Positions 6,273 to 8,588 of a stretch of DNA of 8,588 nt are shown piece by piece. Source of the DNA: Oscillospiraceae bacterium. GTDB lineage: Bacteria; Bacillota; Clostridia; Oscillospirales; Ruminococcaceae. The translations under genes and the position numbers were made by a program. The notes beneath the pieces are model-generated. The model saw nothing but the letters and a program-made list of their open reading frames with translations. It did no database searches and had not been told where the DNA came from. The stretch is from the NCBI GenBank assembly GCA_031285645.1, contig JAITVU010000058.1, positions 1 to 8,588 of the forward strand. Direction: 5' to 3'. How positions within the stretch are numbered: the first letter of the stretch is position 1; every line of letters begins with the position of its first letter.

Positions 6273-6331
6273 GTTGTTTCAGGGGCCTGTTTTCCGGGCG
6301 CAAATTCGATTAAGGATAAGGTGATGAAGAG

Positions 6332-6553
6332 TTGAAAACACTGAGAGAGGCGAAGTGCGGCGAAACTGTGACGGTTCGCAAATTACACGGCGAGGGCGCC
6401 GTCAAACGCAGAATCATGGATATGGGTTTGACAAAGGGGACGCAGGTTTACATACGCAAAGTGGCCCCGCTGGGCGATCCTGTGGAAATTAACGTGCGCG
6501 GGTATGAGCTCAGTCTGCGAAAAAACGACGCTGAAATGGTCGAGATCGGCTGA
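6332..6553 (+). CDS. feoA: FeoA-family ferrous iron transport protein, second copy, 73 residues
   Basis: A second small SH3-like FeoA protein that would act with FeoB at the inner face of the membrane. The sequence shows VRKLHGEGAVKRRIMDMGLT (residues 15-34), KGTQVYIRKVAPLGDP (35-50) and VEINVRGYELSLRKNDAEMVEI (51-72), the standard FeoA pattern including the APLGDP loop. The start is a TTG at 6332 with AAGGTG (6317-6322) 9 nt upstream. The reading MKTLRE at the N-terminus fits the family, while the ATG at 6324 is in another frame and stops after three codons. Compared with the first copy it keeps the classic APLGDP segment, which the first copy replaces with NEMAGN. A 226-base gap with inverted repeats and another copy of the repeated element separates it from feoB. 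Confidence 0.93.
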   Translation: MKTLREAKCGETVTVRKLHGEGAVKRRIMDMGLTKGTQVYIRKVAPLGDPVEINVRGYELSLRKNDAEMVEIG

Positions 6554-6572
6554 GCGGCGTATGGCCGCGCGC

Positions 6573-6599
6573 TTGTTTTGAAATCGGCGCGGCTACAAT
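6573..6599 (+). promoter_or_regulatory. Possible internal promoter for feoB
   Basis: TTGTTT (6573-6578) and TACAAT (6594-6599) are separated by 15 bases, shorter than the ideal 17. The -10 box runs directly into repeat copy C, whose TGTTAGC begins at 6599. That arrangement resembles the regulated main feo promoter and is the chief reason to list it. Confidence 0.3.
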
Positions 6600-6621
6600 G
6601 TTAGCTCAGGCAATCATTTAG
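6599..6621 (+). promoter_or_regulatory. feo repeat element copy C upstream of feoB
   Basis: TGTTAGCTCAGGCAATCA is followed by TTTAG. Against copy A, 19 of about 22 positions agree with one gap. Against copy B it keeps TGTTAGC, CAG, GCAA, CA and TTTAG. Finding the element in a second, separate feo intergenic region supports a regulatory role rather than a chance repeat. It lies in the loop of the downstream alternative hairpin. Confidence 0.55.
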
Positions 6622-6673
6622 GCCGCGCATCTGAACGTTTTTAGAGGAGTTATTCTAAATACCGTATAAGAAC

Positions 6674-6692
6674 CTGACCGATCAGTTTTTTT
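6674..6692 (+). terminator. Minimal terminator-like hairpin before feoB
   Basis: CTGA (6674-6677) and TCAG (6682-6685) form a four-base stem with loop CCGA, followed by seven T (6686-6692). The T-run is good but the stem is very short, so full termination is unlikely. Partial attenuation between feoA2 and feoB is possible. Confidence 0.25.
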
Positions 6693-6707
6693 AACGATGT
6701 TTAGTGT

Positions 6708-6760
6708 TTAAGCCAAAAGGGCTTAGCAGTGAATCGGTTTTCAAACAATTCATGGCTTAA
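6708..6760 (+). other. Structured leader just upstream of feoB
   Basis: TTAAGCC (6708-6714) can pair locally with GGCTTA (6720-6725, loop AAAAG) or distantly with GGCTTAA (6754-6760). The long-range form encloses a second hairpin, TGAAT (6730-6734) with ATTCA (6748-6752). It ends two bases before the AAAGG feoB ribosome binding site at 6763-6767. The two states are mutually exclusive, and their effect is not known. Confidence 0.35.
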
Positions 6761-6779
6761 TGAAAGGATGAACAGGATA

Positions 6780-8588
6780 ATGCCCATCAAGCTCGCTCTT
6801 GCAGGCAACCCAAATAGCGGCAAAACAACCATGTTTAACGATTTGACCGGCAGTTCCCAGTACGTCGGCAACTGGCCCGGGGTCACGGTGGAGAAAAAGG
6901 AAGGCAAGCTTAAAGGAAATAAGGATGTTGTCATTCAGGACTTGCCGGGGATTTACTCCCTGTCGCCCTATACGCTCGAAGAGGTCGTTTCGCGCAATTA
7001 CCTTGTCAACGAAAAACCGGACGCCATCATCAATATTGTGGACGCGTCCAATATTGAGCGCAACCTCTATTTGACCACGCAGCTCACAGAGATCGGCATC
7101 CCCGTCGTCATCGCGCTGAATATGATAGATATTGTACGCAAAAACGGCGATGTGATCGACGGTAAAAAACTTGGCGCGGCCCTTGGCTGCGATGTGGTGG
7201 AGACGTCCGCACTCAAAGGAGAAGGGTCGAAAGAAGTCGTCAACAGGGCGATTGCCGCCTCCAAAACAGGGGGTTCGGAACCGGCGCATAATTTCGGCGA
7301 CAGGGTCGAAGACGCTTTGGGCCAGATCGCGGGACTGATTGATGGAAAGCTCACCGGCAACACGCGCTGGTACGCGATCAAGCTTTTTGAGCGCGATCAA
7401 GAGATTTTGAAGGAAATTCACCTCGACGCCGACATCAGGCAGGATATCGAGGGCATCATCACGGAGTGCGAGAGCGCCATGGACGATGACAGCGAGAGCA
7501 TCATTACCGGCGAGCGCTATACATACATCGATAAAGTCATTAAGCAGTGCGTTAAGGTGAAAAACAAACCGGGCCTTTCTGTCTCCGATAAAATCGACAG
7601 GATCGTGACAAACCGTGTGCTTGCCCTGCCGATTTTCGCTGTCGTCATGTTTCTTGTCTACTTCCTGTCCGTGTCCACGGTCGGTTCATGGATGACGGAC
7701 TGGGTGAACGACAGCCTCTTTGGGGAAATGGTTCCCGGGGCCATAGAAGGCTTCCTTGAAAGCGTTGGGGCGGCGGATTGGCTCAGCGGCCTGATCCTGG
7801 ACGGCATTGTGGCGGGTGTTGGCGCCGTGCTGGGCTTCCTGCCGCAGATGCTCGTGCTCTTCCTGTGCCTCGCCATCCTTGAGGACTGCGGCTACATGGC
7901 CAGGATCGCGTTTATTATGGACCGTATATTCCGCAAATTCGGGCTCTCAGGCAAATCCTTTATCCCGATCCTGATCGGAACAGGCTGCGGTGTGCCCGGT
8001 ATCATGGCATCGCGCACGATCGAAAACGAAAGTGACCGGCGCATGACCGTTATCACAACGACATTTATTCCCTGCGGCGCCAAACTGCCCATTATCGCCC
8101 TGATCGCGGGCGCGCTTTTCCCCGGATCTGTCTGGGTGGCGCCCTCCGCTTATTTCATCGGCATCGCGGCGATTATCATGTCGGGCGTCATGCTTAAGAA
8201 GACGAAGTCCTTTGCCGGTGATCCGGCGCCCTTTGTCATGGAACTGCCCGCCTACCATGTGCCGGGCGTCAAGGGTGTGCTGGTCCACATGTGGGACCGC
8301 GGCAAGTCCTTTGTTAAAAAAGCCGGGACCATCATCCTGCTCGCGAGCGTTTTGGTCTGGTTCCTCAGCGGCTTCAGCTGGACTATGCAGATGGTGGATA
8401 CGGAAGAGTCGATGCTCGCCTCTATCGGGCGTGTGATCGCCCCCATATTTGTGCCGCTGGGCTGGGGAGACTGGCAGGCGACCGTCGCCACCTTTACCGG
8501 CCTCATCGCCAAAGAAAACGTGGTGGGCACATTCGGCGTGCTTTACGGTTTCGCCGAGGTCGCCGAGGACGGCACCGAATACTGGTCC
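6780..8588 (+). CDS. feoB: FeoB ferrous iron transporter, first 603 residues, cut by the window edge
   Basis: FeoB imports Fe(II) across the cytoplasmic membrane and carries an N-terminal GTPase. The G motifs are clear: GNPNSGKTT (residues 9-17, P-loop), NWPGVTVE (31-38, switch I), DLPG (54-57), NMID (114-117) and ETSAL (141-145). A GDI-like helical linker follows to about 270, then membrane segments from about 278. The core motifs GTGCGVPGIMASRTIEN (400-416) and FIPCGAKLPI (429-438) hold Cys403 and Cys432, as expected for the FeoB gate region. The C-terminal membrane segments lie past the window edge. The ATG at 6780 is preferred because MPIKLALAGN fits the family and AAAGG (6763-6767) lies upstream. 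An in-frame ATG at 6768 would add four residues but leaves no ribosome binding site. It is third in the feo operon, possibly with its own promoter. Confidence 0.96.
   Translation, partial: MPIKLALAGNPNSGKTTMFNDLTGSSQYVGNWPGVTVEKKEGKLKGNKDVVIQDLPGIYSLSPYTLEEVVSRNYLVNEKPDAIINIVDASNIERNLYLTTQLTEIGIPVVIALNMIDIVRKNGDVIDGKKLGAALGCDVVETSALKGEGSKEVVNRAIAASKTGGSEPAHNFGDRVEDALGQIAGLIDGKLTGNTRWYAIKLFERDQEILKEIHLDADIRQDIEGIITECESAMDDDSESIITGERYTYIDKVIKQCVKVKNKPGLSVSDKIDRIVTNRVLALPIFAVVMFLVYFLSVSTVGSWMTDWVNDSLFGEMVPGAIEGFLESVGAADWLSGLILDGIVAGVGAVLGFLPQMLVLFLCLAILEDCGYMARIAFIMDRIFRKFGLSGKSFIPILIGTGCGVPGIMASRTIENESDRRMTVITTTFIPCGAKLPIIALIAGALFPGSVWVAPSAYFIGIAAIIMSGVMLKKTKSFAGDPAPFVMELPAYHVPGVKGVLVHMWDRGKSFVKKAGTIILLASVLVWFLSGFSWTMQMVDTEESMLASIGRVIAPIFVPLGWGDWQATVATFTGLIAKENVVGTFGVLYGFAEVAEDGTEYWS

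Larger units (their letters stand above)
6564..6628 (+). other. Alternative hairpins in the feoA2-feoB gap
   Basis: GCCGCGC occurs twice in direct orientation (6564-6570 and 6622-6628), and its reverse complement GCGCGGC occurs once between them (6587-6593). The middle arm can pair with either outer arm but not both, giving two mutually exclusive 7-bp GC-only stems. The downstream hairpin encloses repeat element copy C. A run of five T follows about 10 bases after the second stem, too far for a classic terminator. Confidence 0.45.

Noticed and set aside
6280..6294. Mini hairpin CAGG/CCTG plus TTTT between the two feoA genes
   Set aside because: Stem and loop are too short for stable termination, and the two genes are only 59 bases apart in one operon.
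6750..7421. Minus-strand open frame of 223 codons
   Set aside because: It is antisense to the feoB GTPase domain, which has every G motif on the plus strand.

Overview
The window looks like chromosomal DNA of a Gram-positive anaerobe, probably a member of the Clostridia (Bacillota) with a moderately GC-rich genome. This is inferred from the GluRS variant with an N-terminal extension, the tandem feoA-feoA-feoB layout, strong AGGAGG-type ribosome binding sites and sigma-A type promoters. No species can be named from the sequence alone. All genes belong to recognisable families. There are no RNA genes, insertion sequences, CRISPR arrays or other mobile DNA.

Layout: positions 1-5759 hold five genes on the minus strand. 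In transcription order they are hflK and hflC (overlapping TAATG junction, own promoter, strong terminator at about 3702-3739), gltX (own promoter), a calcineurin-like metallophosphoesterase, and glnS, which runs off the left edge. From about 5935 the plus strand carries a ferrous-iron uptake locus: feoA1, feoA2 (TTG start) and feoB, which runs off the right edge. The roughly 300-base divergent region 5760-6059 separates the two halves and holds back-to-back promoters.

Function: the left half combines membrane proteostasis (HflK/HflC prohibitin-like complex, normally the partner of FtsH) with aminoacylation of tRNA-Glu and tRNA-Gln. Having glnS next to gltX suggests that the organism charges tRNA-Gln directly, rather than only through GluRS plus GatCAB as is usual in Bacillota. 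The right half imports Fe(II) through FeoB, with two small SH3-like FeoA partners.

The least explained part is the non-coding DNA of the feo locus. A sequence built on TGTTAGC, GCAA and TTTAG occurs over the feoA1 promoter, again just downstream of it, in partial inverted form before feoA1, and once more in the feoA2-feoB gap. It looks like a repeated operator of an iron-responsive regulator. The same DNA can also form long, partly mutually exclusive RNA hairpins. I see no clearly new protein system. The feo regulatory architecture is the best candidate for something undescribed.
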